Notes: generated by a model from the letters alone, not told the origin. A DNA stretch of 64,000 bases from Tardiphaga sp051811025 (GCF_051811025.1 NZ_JBPWQE010000001.1:558001-622000), one strand, 5' to 3'; positions 26,850-36,280 are shown, counted from the first letter of the stretch. Translations and numbers: made by a program.

Positions 26850-27500
26850 TCATAACACCGGGGCGAGGTAAGCCGTCGCATAGGGCCAGACTTCGCGGGC
26901 ACCGCGATAGATCATGTCACCCGCTACATAGAGAATGATGGCGAGGCCGACATAGGCGATCCAGCGGTGCTTCTGCAGCAGCTTGGCGATGAAGGAGGCG
27001 GCGAGACCCATCAGCGCGATCGACAGCACCAGGCCGAAGATCAGGATGCTCGGGTGTTCACGCGCAGCACCGGCGACCGCGAGGACGTTGTCCAGGGACA
27101 TGGAGACGTCGGCGACAGTGATCTGCCAGATCGCCTGGCCGAGCGTCTTGCGCGGGCCGTTGGCGGTGCCGTCGGCGTTGAGCTTTTCGAGCTCGTCAAG
27201 ATCGTGCTCATGCCCGGCGCGCAATTCGCGCCACATCTTCCAGCACACCCACAGCAAGAGGATGCCGCCGGCCAGAAGCAGGCCGATGATCTGCAATAGT
27301 TGAACGGTAATGCTGGCGAAACCGATACGCAGGATGGTGGCAGCGACGATGCCGATCAGGATGGCCTTGCCGCGCTGTTCCTTGGGAAGGCCGGCGGCCG
27401 CAAGGCCGATTACAATGGCGTTGTCGCCGGCGAGAACCAGATCGATCATCACGACCTGGAAAAGTGCAGTCATAGCTTCAGCGGTGAAGAAGTCTGTCAT
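26850..27500 (-). CDS. TerC-family integral membrane protein
   Basis: Polytopic membrane protein of the TerC/Alx family, members of which export manganese or other metals. From the ATG at 27500 (GGAG ribosome site) it is 216 aa; a GTG at 27509 is also in frame. Seven hydrophobic segments are apparent. The paired acidic motifs DLVLAGDNAIVI and DVSMSLDNVLAV, which form the ion site, are intact. An acidic/His loop (GHEHDLDELEKL) lies in the middle. I see no convincing yybP-ykoY riboswitch upstream. Confidence 0.9.
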   Translation of the reverse strand: MTDFFTAEAMTALFQVVMIDLVLAGDNAIVIGLAAAGLPKEQRGKAILIGIVAATILRIGFASITVQLLQIIGLLLAGGILLLWVCWKMWRELRAGHEHDLDELEKLNADGTANGPRKTLGQAIWQITVADVSMSLDNVLAVAGAAREHPSILIFGLVLSIALMGLAASFIAKLLQKHRWIAYVGLAIILYVAGDMIYRGAREVWPYATAYLAPVL

Positions 27501-27635
27501 GTGGGCCACTCCGTATGAACGTCCAGTCCGACATCACAGTTCGGGTGAACTGCCAGAGGGGCCCGGGCCAGGACGTGCTTGTTAAAAGTCGTGCTTGCAA
27601 ACATGCGGGTTTGATCCCGCGGTTGATCCGATCCG

Positions 27636-27977
27636 TTACTCGGGTTGATCCGTAAGGGTGACGAGCCGAACCATCTGGTCGGGCTCAATGAAGATGCTGA
27701 TTCCGACCCCGATGAAGGTCAGGACGCCGGCGACATCGAACCAGGTCGCGCGCCGCGCGAAGTTCCGCGGAATCAGCGCGCCACCGGCCATCAATGCTGC
27801 AAGTGCGAATAGCAGGGTGGCGACCATCGGCGCCAGCGCGTCGAGCGAGACAAATGCGCGCAAGGCCAGTGCCGCGGTCAGCGCCAGCAGAAGGCTTGCG
27901 GCAAACAGCTCCTTGACCCGGTGAGGGGCAGGAGGCGCATACTTGCACCCGATGCTGTTGCGATCCGTAAAGGCCAT
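27636..27977 (-). CDS. Small membrane protein, hypothetical, 113 aa
   Basis: Three hydrophobic segments (about residues 25-45, 48-68 and 80-97) following a short cytoplasmic start, and a short acidic tail. It is transcribed on the same strand and upstream of TerC, with 135 bases between, so it may share a transcript. No family is recognised. Function unknown. Confidence 0.65.
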   Translation of the reverse strand: MAFTDRNSIGCKYAPPAPHRVKELFAASLLLALTAALALRAFVSLDALAPMVATLLFALAALMAGGALIPRNFARRATWFDVAGVLTFIGVGISIFIEPDQMVRLVTLTDQPE

Positions 27978-28087
27978 TGTTGTTCTGCCGGGTATCGTTT
28001 CATCCCGTCCGCAACGTTCTTGCAGCTCGATAGTCGTGCTACAGGAAGTCGTCAGATCTTTAATTCATACTGGATAGTTTCGTAATC

Positions 28088-28417
28088 ATGAAACGTGGCG
28101 AAAATCAAGAGGATTTCGCTGGAGTGCAGCGCGGCAAAGCCTTGCCGGAAGCGCGGCAGTTGCGAAAACAGGCTGGGGATTGGCTAAAAGCGCGACGTGC
28201 GGAAGCCGGGTTATCGCAGGTCGATCTCGCCGCAAAACTCGGTCTCAAATATTACACGTTCATCTCGCAGGTTGAGAACGGCTTCAGTCGGGTGCCCACC
28301 GAAACGATGGAAGCATGGGCCATTCAGCTCGGTCTGGAGCCGGCCGCCTTCGCAAAACATTTGCTGGTCTATTACGAGCCGGAATTGCACCGGCTGTTGT
28401 TTGGAGCACCCAAATGA
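28088..28417 (+). CDS. XRE-family helix-turn-helix protein
   Basis: 109-aa DNA-binding protein. The Cro/C1-type helix-turn-helix spans about residues 33-92 (LKARRAEAGLSQVDLAAKLGLKYYTFISQVENG). The C-terminal 20 residues (LVYYEPELHRLLFG) are not part of the motif and could bind a partner. Its stop codon overlaps the start of the next gene (ATGA), so the two are likely made together. It may autoregulate. Confidence 0.88.
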   Translation: MKRGENQEDFAGVQRGKALPEARQLRKQAGDWLKARRAEAGLSQVDLAAKLGLKYYTFISQVENGFSRVPTETMEAWAIQLGLEPAAFAKHLLVYYEPELHRLLFGAPK

Positions 28418-28851
28418 ACATCATCGCATTTCAGCGTAAACCGCTGGTGGGCGCGTGGAGCGAGACCGAGCTCGCCACGCTTGCCGACACGATCAATCTC
28501 GGGCATCGCGGCCGCGAATGGGAGACCGGCATCACCGAGAACGGTGATGCGCAGCTCTATCTGCTGGGACCGCAGCCGGAGCAGGGCTGCGAATTGTGCG
28601 TCTCGCGCGTGGGTGGCCGATACATTCTCGAAGACGGCACCGGGCGCCTGTTGTTCGAGCATCGCAGCCTGCCGCTGGTGGCGGCGCATGCCCGCACTGC
28701 GCTGCGCGGGACGCGATGGTGGCTTGTCGCACGGATTGTCATGGTGTGGTGTACGATTCGCCATATGCTTCATGACGAGATCGAACCCTTGATGATCGAG
28801 GGCGAAGAACTGCTTGTCCATTTCGCTCCGCAGCTCGCTGCTTTCGTGTGA
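28414..28851 (+). CDS. Hypothetical protein coupled to the XRE gene, 145 aa
   Basis: Starts with ATG at 28414, overlapping the XRE stop. It is soluble and mixed alpha/beta (ITENGDAQLYLLGPQPEQGCELCVSRVGGRYILEDGTGRLLFEH), with a hydrophobic helix near residue 105 (WWLVARIVMVWCTIRHM). No family is recognised. Tight coupling suggests a partner or effector for the XRE protein; a toxin-antitoxin-like pair is possible, but nothing in the sequence proves it. Confidence 0.72.
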   Translation: MNIIAFQRKPLVGAWSETELATLADTINLGHRGREWETGITENGDAQLYLLGPQPEQGCELCVSRVGGRYILEDGTGRLLFEHRSLPLVAAHARTALRGTRWWLVARIVMVWCTIRHMLHDEIEPLMIEGEELLVHFAPQLAAFV

Positions 28852-28876
28852 CGGCTGCATCCAACCGAAAGTATTC

Positions 28877-30787
28877 ATGACGAAATCTGCGACTGCCCGG
28901 ACCGCCAAGCCTTCTCGAAAGATCGCTTCCAGCCAGACTGTTTCGCGCAAATCCGCTCCGGTCAAAAAAGCGGTGAGCAAGGTGGCGTCGAAATCATCGG
29001 CCAAATCGCCGGGGGGAAAGCTGCCGGAATGGAATCTTGCGGATCTCTACACGGCGATCGACGCACCGGAGATTGCCGGGGATCTCGATAGGATCGACGC
29101 CGAATGCGCGGCCTTCGAAGCGGATTATAAGGGCAAGCTCGCGGAAGAGACAGCCCGGCCGGGCGGCGGTGTGTGGCTCGCGGAAGCTGTTCGCCGTTAT
29201 GAGGCGATCGACGATCTCGCTGGCCGGCTTGGCTCCTATGCCGGCCTCGTCCATGCCGGCGATAGCGTCGATCCCGCGATTTCGAAATTCTACGGTGACG
29301 TCTCCGAGCGCATCACTGCAGCGTCGGTGCATCTGCTGTTCTTCAGTCTCGAGCTCAACCGTATCGATGACGCTGTGATCGAGCAGGCGATGCAGACGCC
29401 CGAACTTGGCCACTACCGGCCGTGGATCGAAGACAGCCGCAAGGACAAGCCTTATCAGCTCGAAGACCGCGTCGAGCAACTGTTTCACGAAAAGTCACAG
29501 ACCGGTTATGGCGCCTTCAACCGCCTGTTCGACCAGACCATCGCGGGGCTTCGCTTCAGGCTCGGCGGCAAGGAACTGGCGATCGAGCCGACCTTGACCA
29601 TGCTGCAGGACCGCGCGCCGGCCAAACGCAAGGCGGCCGGGCAAGCGCTGGCGAAAACCTTCAAGGCCAATGAGCGCACCTTCGCGCTGATTACCAACAC
29701 GCTGGCCAAGGACAAGGAAATCTCTGATCGTTGGCGCGGTTTCCAGGACATTGCGGATTCCCGCCATCTCAACAATCGCGTCGAGCGCGAAGTGGTCGAT
29801 GCACTGGTGTCGTCGGTGCGCGCAGCCTATCCGCGGCTGTCGCATCGCTATTATCAATTGAAGGCGCGCTGGTTCGGCAAGAAGAAGCTCGCCCATTGGG
29901 ACCGCAACGCGCCGCTGCCATTCGCACCGACCGGCACGATTCCATGGTCGGACGCGCAGGACATGGTGCTGACCGCCTATGGCGCGTTTTCACCCGATAT
30001 GGCCAATATCGCCAAGCGCTTCTTCACCGATCGATGGATCGATGCGCCGGTGCGGCCGGGCAAGGCGCCCGGCGCCTTCTCGCATCCGACCACGCCGTCG
30101 GCGCATCCCTATGTGCTGATGAATTATCAGGGCAAGCCGCGCGATGTGATGACGCTCGCCCATGAACTCGGCCATGGCGTGCATCAGGTGCTCGCTGCCC
30201 GCAATGGCGCGCTGATGGCGCCGACGCCGCTGACGCTGGCCGAAACCGCCAGCGTGTTCGGTGAAATGCTGACCTTCAAGCGGCTGCTGTCGCAGACCAG
30301 GAGCGCCAAGCAGCGCCAGGCATTGCTCGCGGGCAAGGTCGAGGACATGATCAACACGGTGGTGCGGCAGATCGCGTTCTATTCATTCGAACGCGCTGTT
30401 CACACCGAGCGTCGCCACGGCGAACTCACCGCGCAACGGCTCGGCGAACTTTGGCTCAGCGTGCAGACCGAAAGCCTCGGGCCCGCGATCGAGATCAAGC
30501 CGGGTTACGAGAACTTCTGGATGTACATCCCGCACTTCATCCACTCGCCGTTCTACGTCTATGCCTATGCCTTCGGCGATTGTCTCGTGAACTCGCTCTA
30601 CGCTGTCTACGAGAACGCCCAGGAAGGTTTCGCGGAACGCTACCTCGCGATGCTCGCTGCCGGTGGCACCAAGCACTATTCCGAACTGCTGAAGCCCTTT
30701 GGTCTCGACGCCAAGGACCCGGCTTTCTGGGATGGCGGCCTCTCGGTCATCTCGGGGATGATCGATGAGCTGGAAGCGATGGGGTAG
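28877..30787 (+). CDS. pepF: Oligoendopeptidase, M3 family (PepF-like)
   Basis: Cytoplasmic zinc metallopeptidase that degrades oligopeptides. From the ATG at 28877 it is 636 aa. A Lys/Ser/Ala-rich tail of about 45 residues precedes the conserved LPEWNLADLY start of the PepF fold. The zinc motif HELGH is at 429-433 (TLAHELGHGVHQVLA), with the third ligand in the downstream ETASVFGEMLTF. The C-terminal half holds the usual FWMYIPHFIHSPFYVYAYAFG. The basic extension is unusual. Confidence 0.93.
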   Translation: MTKSATARTAKPSRKIASSQTVSRKSAPVKKAVSKVASKSSAKSPGGKLPEWNLADLYTAIDAPEIAGDLDRIDAECAAFEADYKGKLAEETARPGGGVWLAEAVRRYEAIDDLAGRLGSYAGLVHAGDSVDPAISKFYGDVSERITAASVHLLFFSLELNRIDDAVIEQAMQTPELGHYRPWIEDSRKDKPYQLEDRVEQLFHEKSQTGYGAFNRLFDQTIAGLRFRLGGKELAIEPTLTMLQDRAPAKRKAAGQALAKTFKANERTFALITNTLAKDKEISDRWRGFQDIADSRHLNNRVEREVVDALVSSVRAAYPRLSHRYYQLKARWFGKKKLAHWDRNAPLPFAPTGTIPWSDAQDMVLTAYGAFSPDMANIAKRFFTDRWIDAPVRPGKAPGAFSHPTTPSAHPYVLMNYQGKPRDVMTLAHELGHGVHQVLAARNGALMAPTPLTLAETASVFGEMLTFKRLLSQTRSAKQRQALLAGKVEDMINTVVRQIAFYSFERAVHTERRHGELTAQRLGELWLSVQTESLGPAIEIKPGYENFWMYIPHFIHSPFYVYAYAFGDCLVNSLYAVYENAQEGFAERYLAMLAAGGTKHYSELLKPFGLDAKDPAFWDGGLSVISGMIDELEAMG

Positions 30788-30960
30788 GGGACCCCCTTGC
30801 TTCATTCGATACGGCGGAAAATTAGGCAAGTGAAAATCATCCACCGGCTTGATGCACTGCGGTATGCAAAGATCGCCGTGGTATGCCACGAGCCGTTGCT
30901 CTCCCTAATCAATTACGCTAATTCCGTGGCAACATACGAAATACGAGGCGGGAGACCCTG

Positions 30961-31113
30961 ATGTCCGATCACAGCGAAGTCGCTTACACCACGGCCGATG
31001 GCAATGACTATCCGGCGCATGAGCAGACCTATGAGGGCTTTCTCGTGTTGGTGAAGTGGGGCACCATCGGCGTCGTCGCCATCGTGGCCCTGATGGGTAT
31101 CTTCCTCACCTGA
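30961..31113 (+). CDS. aa3-type cytochrome c oxidase subunit IV
   Basis: A 50-aa peptide of the bacterial CoxIV family (PF07835 type). It starts MSDHSEVAYTTADGNDYPAHEQTYEGF and ends in a single membrane helix (KWGTIGVVAIVALMGIFLT). It is the small accessory subunit of aa3 terminal oxidases, resolved in the Rhodobacter/Paracoccus enzymes. A GGGAGA ribosome site precedes the ATG. No other oxidase genes are nearby; it sits ahead of the transhydrogenase operon, a location often seen in Rhizobiales. Confidence 0.9.
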   Translation: MSDHSEVAYTTADGNDYPAHEQTYEGFLVLVKWGTIGVVAIVALMGIFLT

Positions 31114-31204
31114 TCTATCGCCGATTGCGCCGCCCGACTCGGGTGGCGTCCTGTCCTATTTGTCCTATTTGCTCACGCGCGTGCCTTGCGCCGCCGGAGG
31201 CCCC

Positions 31205-32335
31205 ATGAAGATTGCCGTTGCCAAGGAAATCGATCCGTCCGAACCGCGTGTGGCGATATCGCCCGACACGGTGAAGAAGTTCAAGGCGCTCGGCGTCGAT
31301 GTGGCAATTGAGCCTGGCGCCGGCATCAAGTCTGGCCTGCCGGACTCGGAATACACTGCTGTCGGCGCCACGATCAGCGCCGATGCGGTGAAGGACGCCG
31401 ACATCGTCATCAAGGTGAAGCGTCCCGAGGCGTCCGAACTCGCTGGCTACAAGCGCGGTGCGCTGGTGATCGCGATCATGGACCCCTATGGCAACGACGC
31501 CGCACTGAAGGCAATGGCCGATGCCGGCGTGTCGGCCTTCGCGATGGAGCTGATGCCGCGCATCACCCGCGCGCAGGTGATGGATGTGCTGTCGAGCCAA
31601 GCCAATCTCGCCGGCTACCGCGCCGTCATCGAGGCCGCCGAGAGCTTCGGCCGCGCCTTCCCGATGATGATGACCGCGGCCGGCACCATTCCGGCCGCCA
31701 AGGTGTTCGTCATGGGCGTCGGCGTTGCCGGCCTGCAGGCGATCGCCACCGCGCGCCGCCTCGGCGCCGTGGTCACCGCGACGGATGTGCGCCCGGCCAC
31801 GAAAGAGCAGGTCGAGAGCCTCGGTGCGAAATTCCTCGCCGTGGAAGACGACGAGTTCAAGAACGCGCAGACCGCTGGCGGCTACGCCAAGGAAATGTCC
31901 AAGGAATATCAGGCCAAGCAGGCCGCGCTGACCGCCGAGCACATCAAGAAGCAGGACATCATCATCACCACGGCGCTGATCCCGGGTCGTCCGGCACCGC
32001 GTCTGGTCACCGCCGAGATGGTGGCGTCCATGAAGCCCGGTTCGGTGTTGGTCGATCTCGCGGTCGAACGCGGCGGCAATGTCGAAGGTGCCAAGCCCGG
32101 CGAAGTCGCTGACGTCAACGGCATCAAGATCGTTGGTTATACCAATGTCGCCGGCCGCGTCGCCGCCTCGGCGTCGAGCCTCTATGCGCGCAATCTGTTC
32201 TCGTTCATCGAAACGTTGGTCAACAAAGAGACCAAGGCGCTCGCGGTGAACTGGGAGGACGAACTGGTCAAGGCAACGGCTTTGACCAAGGACGGCGCCG
32301 TCATTCATCCGAACTTTCAGCCGAAGACCGCTTAA
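31205..32335 (+). CDS. pntAA: NAD(P) transhydrogenase subunit alpha part 1
   Basis: NAD(H)-binding soluble domain (dI) of the proton-translocating transhydrogenase, which makes NADPH at the expense of the proton gradient. From the ATG at 31205 (GGAGG site) it is 376 aa. An upstream ATG at 31160 adds a short unconserved leader. The N-terminal KIAVAKEIDPSEPRVAISPDTV, the RAQVMDVLSSQANLAGYRAV loop and the Rossmann motif VMGVGVAGLQAIATARRLGA are all present. It is first of three genes (pntAA-pntAB-pntB), the split-alpha arrangement of alphaproteobacteria. Confidence 0.95.
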   Translation: MKIAVAKEIDPSEPRVAISPDTVKKFKALGVDVAIEPGAGIKSGLPDSEYTAVGATISADAVKDADIVIKVKRPEASELAGYKRGALVIAIMDPYGNDAALKAMADAGVSAFAMELMPRITRAQVMDVLSSQANLAGYRAVIEAAESFGRAFPMMMTAAGTIPAAKVFVMGVGVAGLQAIATARRLGAVVTATDVRPATKEQVESLGAKFLAVEDDEFKNAQTAGGYAKEMSKEYQAKQAALTAEHIKKQDIIITTALIPGRPAPRLVTAEMVASMKPGSVLVDLAVERGGNVEGAKPGEVADVNGIKIVGYTNVAGRVAASASSLYARNLFSFIETLVNKETKALAVNWEDELVKATALTKDGAVIHPNFQPKTA

Positions 32336-32346
32336 GGAGCGCTGCC

Positions 32347-32661
32347 ATGGATCATGCCTCGCTGGTCAGCCCGTTCGTCTTTCAGCTCTCGATCTTCGTG
32401 CTCGCGGTGTTCGTCGGGTATTTCGTGGTGTGGTCGGTGACGCCCGCACTGCATACGCCGCTGATGTCGGTGACCAACGCGATCTCTTCGGTGATCGTGG
32501 TCGGCGCACTGCTCGCGGTCGGCGTCAATATGGTCGGCAGTGGCGGCGCTTTGGCGCGCGGCTTCGGCTTCGTCGCGCTGATTTTTGCATGCGTCAATAT
32601 TTTCGGCGGCTTCCTGGTCACGCAGCGCATGCTTGCGATGTACCAGAAGAAAAAGAAGTAA
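32347..32661 (+). CDS. pntAB: NAD(P) transhydrogenase subunit alpha part 2
   Basis: Membrane half (dII) of the split alpha subunit. It is 104 aa with three or four hydrophobic helices (FQLSIFVLAVFVGYFVVWSV, then SSVIVVGALLAVGVNMVG and FVALIFACVNIFGGFLV). It begins 11 bases after pntAA and ends 10 bases before pntB, with AGGAG ahead of its start. Confidence 0.94.
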   Translation: MDHASLVSPFVFQLSIFVLAVFVGYFVVWSVTPALHTPLMSVTNAISSVIVVGALLAVGVNMVGSGGALARGFGFVALIFACVNIFGGFLVTQRMLAMYQKKKK

Positions 32662-32671
32662 GGGCAGCCCG

Positions 32672-34075
32672 ATGAACGCCAATCTCGCCGCACTGCTCTA
32701 TCTCGTCGCGGGCATCCTCTTCATCCTGTCGCTGCGCGGGCTGTCCAGCCCGGCGTCCAGCCGGCAGGGCAATTTCCTCGGCATGGCCGGCATGGTCATC
32801 GCCGTGGGCACCACGCTCGCCGCGCATCCGCCGGCCGACGGGCTCGGCTGGGTCCTGGTGATCCTCGGTATCGCCATCGGTGGCGGCATCGGTGCCGTCA
32901 TTGCCAAACGCGTGCCGATGACCTCGATGCCCGAACTGGTCGCGGCGTTTCACTCGCTGGTCGGCATGGCCGCGGTGCTGGTTGCCGCCGGCGCGTTCTA
33001 TGCGCCGGAAGCCTTCGGCATTCTCGATCCGGTGACCAAGAAGATCGTCGGCGCCAGCCTGGTCGAAATGTCGCTCGGCGTTGCCATCGGTGCGCTGACC
33101 TTTACAGGCTCGGTGATCGCGTTCGCCAAGCTCTCCGGCCGCATGAGCGGCTCGCCGATCATCCTGCCGGCGCGTCATATTATCAATATCGCGCTCGCCC
33201 TGGCGCTGGTGTTCTTCATCTTCGGTCTGGTCCGTTCGGGCAGTGCGGTCGACTTCTGGCTCATCACCGTCATCGCGCTGGTGCTCGGCGCGCTGCTGAT
33301 CATCCCGATCGGCGGCGCCGACATGCCGGTCGTGATCTCGATGCTGAACTCCTATTCTGGCTGGGCCGCTGCCGGCATCGGCTTCACGCTGGGCAATTCG
33401 GCGCTGATCATCACCGGCGCGCTGGTCGGCTCGTCGGGCGCGATCCTGTCCTACATCATGTGCCACGCGATGAACCGCTCCTTCATCTCGGTGATCCTCG
33501 GCGGCTTCGGCGGCGAGACCGCTGCAGCCGGTGGCGGCTCGGGCGAACAGAAGCCCGCCAAGCTCGGCTCGGCTGACGATGCGGCCTTCATCATGAAGAA
33601 CGCGCAGAAGGTCATCATCGTCCCCGGCTACGGCATGGCGGTGGCACAGGCCCAGCACGCGCTGCGCGAAATGGCCGACACGCTGAAGAAGGAAGGCGTC
33701 GAGGTGAAATACGCCATTCATCCGGTGGCAGGCCGTATGCCCGGACACATGAACGTGCTGCTGGCGGAAGCCAACGTGCCTTATGACGAGGTGTTCGAAC
33801 TCGAGGACATCAATTCGGAATTCGCGCAGGCTGACATCGCCTTCGTGATCGGCGCCAACGACGTCACCAATCCGGCGGCGGAAGACGACAAGACCTCGCC
33901 GATCTACGGCATGCCGGTGCTGCAGGTGTGGAAGGCCGGCACCGTGATGTTCATCAAGCGCTCGCTGGCCTCCGGCTATGCCGGCATCGACAACCCGCTG
34001 TTCTATCGCGACAACACCATGATGCTGCTCGGTGACGCGAAGAAGGTGACCGAGAACATCGTCAAGGCGATGTAA
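32672..34075 (+). CDS. pntB: NAD(P) transhydrogenase subunit beta
   Basis: Beta subunit with membrane helices (dII) followed by the NADP(H)-binding domain (dIII). From the ATG at 32672 it is 467 aa; the frame continues upstream inside pntAB but has no start signal. dIII has VIIVPGYGMAVAQAQ, HPVAGRMPGHMNVLLAEA and the terminal GDAKKV of the NADP site. A terminator at 34098-34126 ends the operon. Confidence 0.96.
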   Translation: MNANLAALLYLVAGILFILSLRGLSSPASSRQGNFLGMAGMVIAVGTTLAAHPPADGLGWVLVILGIAIGGGIGAVIAKRVPMTSMPELVAAFHSLVGMAAVLVAAGAFYAPEAFGILDPVTKKIVGASLVEMSLGVAIGALTFTGSVIAFAKLSGRMSGSPIILPARHIINIALALALVFFIFGLVRSGSAVDFWLITVIALVLGALLIIPIGGADMPVVISMLNSYSGWAAAGIGFTLGNSALIITGALVGSSGAILSYIMCHAMNRSFISVILGGFGGETAAAGGGSGEQKPAKLGSADDAAFIMKNAQKVIIVPGYGMAVAQAQHALREMADTLKKEGVEVKYAIHPVAGRMPGHMNVLLAEANVPYDEVFELEDINSEFAQADIAFVIGANDVTNPAAEDDKTSPIYGMPVLQVWKAGTVMFIKRSLASGYAGIDNPLFYRDNTMMLLGDAKKVTENIVKAM

Positions 34076-34097
34076 CTGGCCCGCATGGATTTCATTA

Positions 34098-34126
34098 AAC
34101 GCCCGGCTGAAAAGCCGGGCGTTTTT
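34098..34126 (+). terminator. Rho-independent terminator of the pnt operon
   Basis: A perfect 11-bp stem (AACGCCCGGCT with AGCCGGGCGTT) closed by a GAAA tetraloop and followed by a T-run. It starts 23 bases after the pntB stop and may also serve the convergent VOC gene. Confidence 0.93.
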
Positions 34127-34136
34127 GTTTGAAGGG

Positions 34137-34529
34137 TCAGCTCGCAGCATCCTCTTTCGGCAAGCGATACAGCGCGCACAGCTTGTTGCCGTCGGGGTCG
34201 CGCAGATAGGCCAGATAGAGCTTCACGCCACCTTCGCGGATGCCGGGCGGCTCTTCGCAGGTGGTGGCGCCATTGGCGATGCCAGCGGCGTGCCAAGCGT
34301 CGGCTTCGTCCTGCGATTTGGCGAGAAAGCCGATGGTGCCGCCATTGGCAGCGCAAGCAGGCTCGCCATTGATCGGCTTCGACACCGAGAAAGTACCGGT
34401 CTTGGTCCGCCAGAATACCCGGTGGCGATCGACCGCGCCGGGCGCGACGCCCAGCGTGCCGAGCAGTTTGTCATAAAACGACTTCGCGGCTTCGAGGTCG
34501 TTGGTGCCGATCATGACATGTGAAAACAT
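34137..34529 (-). CDS. VOC-family (glyoxalase/dioxygenase fold) protein
   Basis: 130 aa from the ATG at 34529, which has an excellent AGGAGAGGAAG site. Longer readings to 34685 overlap the antiporter promoter region. The fold begins FSHVMIGTNDLEAAKSFYDKLLG and ends YLAYLRDPDGNKLCALYR, the two beta-alpha-beta-beta-beta halves of the VOC superfamily. The metal-site residues (His near the start, Glu in EEPPG, and the C-terminal strand) are plausible. The reaction is unknown. Confidence 0.88.
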   Translation of the reverse strand: MFSHVMIGTNDLEAAKSFYDKLLGTLGVAPGAVDRHRVFWRTKTGTFSVSKPINGEPACAANGGTIGFLAKSQDEADAWHAAGIANGATTCEEPPGIREGGVKLYLAYLRDPDGNKLCALYRLPKEDAAS

Positions 34530-34701
34530 CTCGCTTCCTCTCCTGGTTTCTTGCAAACTCACCTTCAGGTGATACGCAACTATACGCATCATATGCAGTT
34601 TGGCGAGACGGCATGACCCTGCCGCGCAATCGCTCTTGTGGGTCTGCAATGGCGGCGTGTCGCTTGCTGCCGAACCCGTTTTCAATCAGGACACTTGCTT
34701 G

Positions 34702-35802
34702 ATGTCAGCACATCCCATGCCCAGATCGTCCTGGATTTTCCCCACGTTGGCCGTTCTGCTTTTTATCGCGACGTCGATTCCTTCGCTCGGGATCGGATTC
34801 ACGGAGACGACTGCTGGCATTGTGTTCGCGGTTGTTCTGTTGGTCATCCTGTTCGGCACGGTGTTCGCCGCTGTGCATCATGCCGAAGTCATCGCACACA
34901 AGATAGGCGAACCGTTCGGCACGCTGTTGCTGACACTGGCCGTGACCATCATCGAGGTGGCGCTGATCGCCTCCATCATGCTGGGTGACAAGGCCGTTCC
35001 GACGCTGGCGCGCGATACTGTCTTCGCGGTGGTGATGATCGTTTGCAACGGGTTGGTTGGCATCTGCATCCTCGTCGGAGGGTTACGTTACCGAGAGCAG
35101 GATTTTCAGGTCACGGGGTCGAATATTTATCTCAGCGTACTGATTGTGATGGCGACGATCACGCTCATCCTGCCGAATTACACCCTGACCACTCCGGGAC
35201 CTTTCTATTCGAACGCACAGCTCGCTTTTGTCAGCGTCGCCACCATCATGCTCTATGCAGTGTTTCTCTACACACAGACCATCCGACATCAGGATTACTT
35301 CGTCGCAGACGGAAGTGGCGAAGGTGCCGCAGGTGGGCATGTTTCCAACCGTCTTCTGGCCGTCAGCGCCATTTTGCTGCTGGTCTCGTTGCTGGCGGTG
35401 GTGCTGTTGGCGAAGAAATTCTCGCTGGTGGTGGATGCCGGCATTGAACGGATTGGCGCGCCGGAAGCCTTTGCCGGCATCCTTGTGGCGCTGCTGATTT
35501 TACTGCCGGAAAGCGTCGCCGCCATTTCTGCCGCGCGTGGCAACGATCTGCAGAAGAGCATCAACCTCGCACTCGGTTCATCGCTCGCCACCATCGGACT
35601 GACGATCCCCGCGGTTGCGGTGGCGGCCTATGCGTTAAACAAGGAACTGGTGCTCGGTCTCAGTGCGCAGAAGATGGTGCTGCTGGTGATGACCTTCGTG
35701 CTGAGCATGCTAACCTTTGGCACCGGGCGCACAAACATCCTGTTCGGGCTGGTCCATTTGGTGGTGTTTGCGGTATTCATCTTCATGGTGTTTGTGCCGT
35801 GA
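34702..35802 (+). CDS. chaA: Calcium/proton antiporter, ChaA-like
   Basis: Inner-membrane cation/proton exchanger of the CaCA superfamily. From the ATG at 34702 it is 366 aa with about eleven membrane segments in two homologous halves. Each half has an acidic alpha-repeat motif: VAVTIIEVALIASIMLG and LLILLPESVAAISAARGNDLQKSINLALGSSL. E. coli ChaA exports calcium and sodium or potassium at alkaline pH. The cupin gene follows, its ATG 20 bases past this stop. Confidence 0.85.
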   Translation: MSAHPMPRSSWIFPTLAVLLFIATSIPSLGIGFTETTAGIVFAVVLLVILFGTVFAAVHHAEVIAHKIGEPFGTLLLTLAVTIIEVALIASIMLGDKAVPTLARDTVFAVVMIVCNGLVGICILVGGLRYREQDFQVTGSNIYLSVLIVMATITLILPNYTLTTPGPFYSNAQLAFVSVATIMLYAVFLYTQTIRHQDYFVADGSGEGAAGGHVSNRLLAVSAILLLVSLLAVVLLAKKFSLVVDAGIERIGAPEAFAGILVALLILLPESVAAISAARGNDLQKSINLALGSSLATIGLTIPAVAVAAYALNKELVLGLSAQKMVLLVMTFVLSMLTFGTGRTNILFGLVHLVVFAVFIFMVFVP

Positions 35803-35822
35803 CCACTTTGGAGAATGAGACG

Positions 35823-36110
35823 ATGCTCGCTGCCCAGTCCGACGTTCAGCAGGACACGCCCGAAGTTCGCGTCACCGAATGGCGACTCGCGCCTGGCGCG
35901 GCGACTGGTCACCACACCCATGGGATGGACTATGTGATCGTGCCGATCACCACGAGCGTGATGACCATCGTTGCGCCGGACGGCACCCGTTCGCAGGCGC
36001 CGATCACGACCGGAAAATCCTATTTCCGCAAGGCTGGCGTCGAGCATGACGTTCTGAATGAAACCGACAAGGAGATCGTGTTTCTCGAGGTCGAGGTTAA
36101 GAAAGCTTAA
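35823..36110 (+). CDS. Small cupin-domain protein
   Basis: 95 aa from the ATG at 35823, with GGAGA 8 bases upstream; a GTG at 35799 overlapping the antiporter stop is in frame but lacks a ribosome site. It is a single beta-barrel cupin with the metal-binding HHTHGMDYVIVP (H-x-H spacing plus Glu/His later) and the second motif KAGVEHDVLNETDKEIVFLEVE. Likely co-transcribed with the antiporter. The substrate is unknown. Confidence 0.85.
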   Translation: MLAAQSDVQQDTPEVRVTEWRLAPGAATGHHTHGMDYVIVPITTSVMTIVAPDGTRSQAPITTGKSYFRKAGVEHDVLNETDKEIVFLEVEVKKA

Positions 36111-36280
36111 CCTTCGTTATCGGCCTCGAGCGGCTGCCGGTTCGTTGTGTCTAGCCGGCTGAGGACCGCCTGAAACAATTCAATGCGACGGATTGGAACT
36201 TTGCCTTCGATCCGTCGCGATTGATCCCTGAATCAGCCTCAAATTCCCAGCATGAAGCAGGTCGGGGAAGAGGCCGGTCC

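Noticed and set aside
27510..27660. Possible manganese (yybP-ykoY) riboswitch ahead of TerC
   Set aside because: I could not find the conserved core elements. Three GGTTGATCC-like repeats are present but not in a recognised structure.
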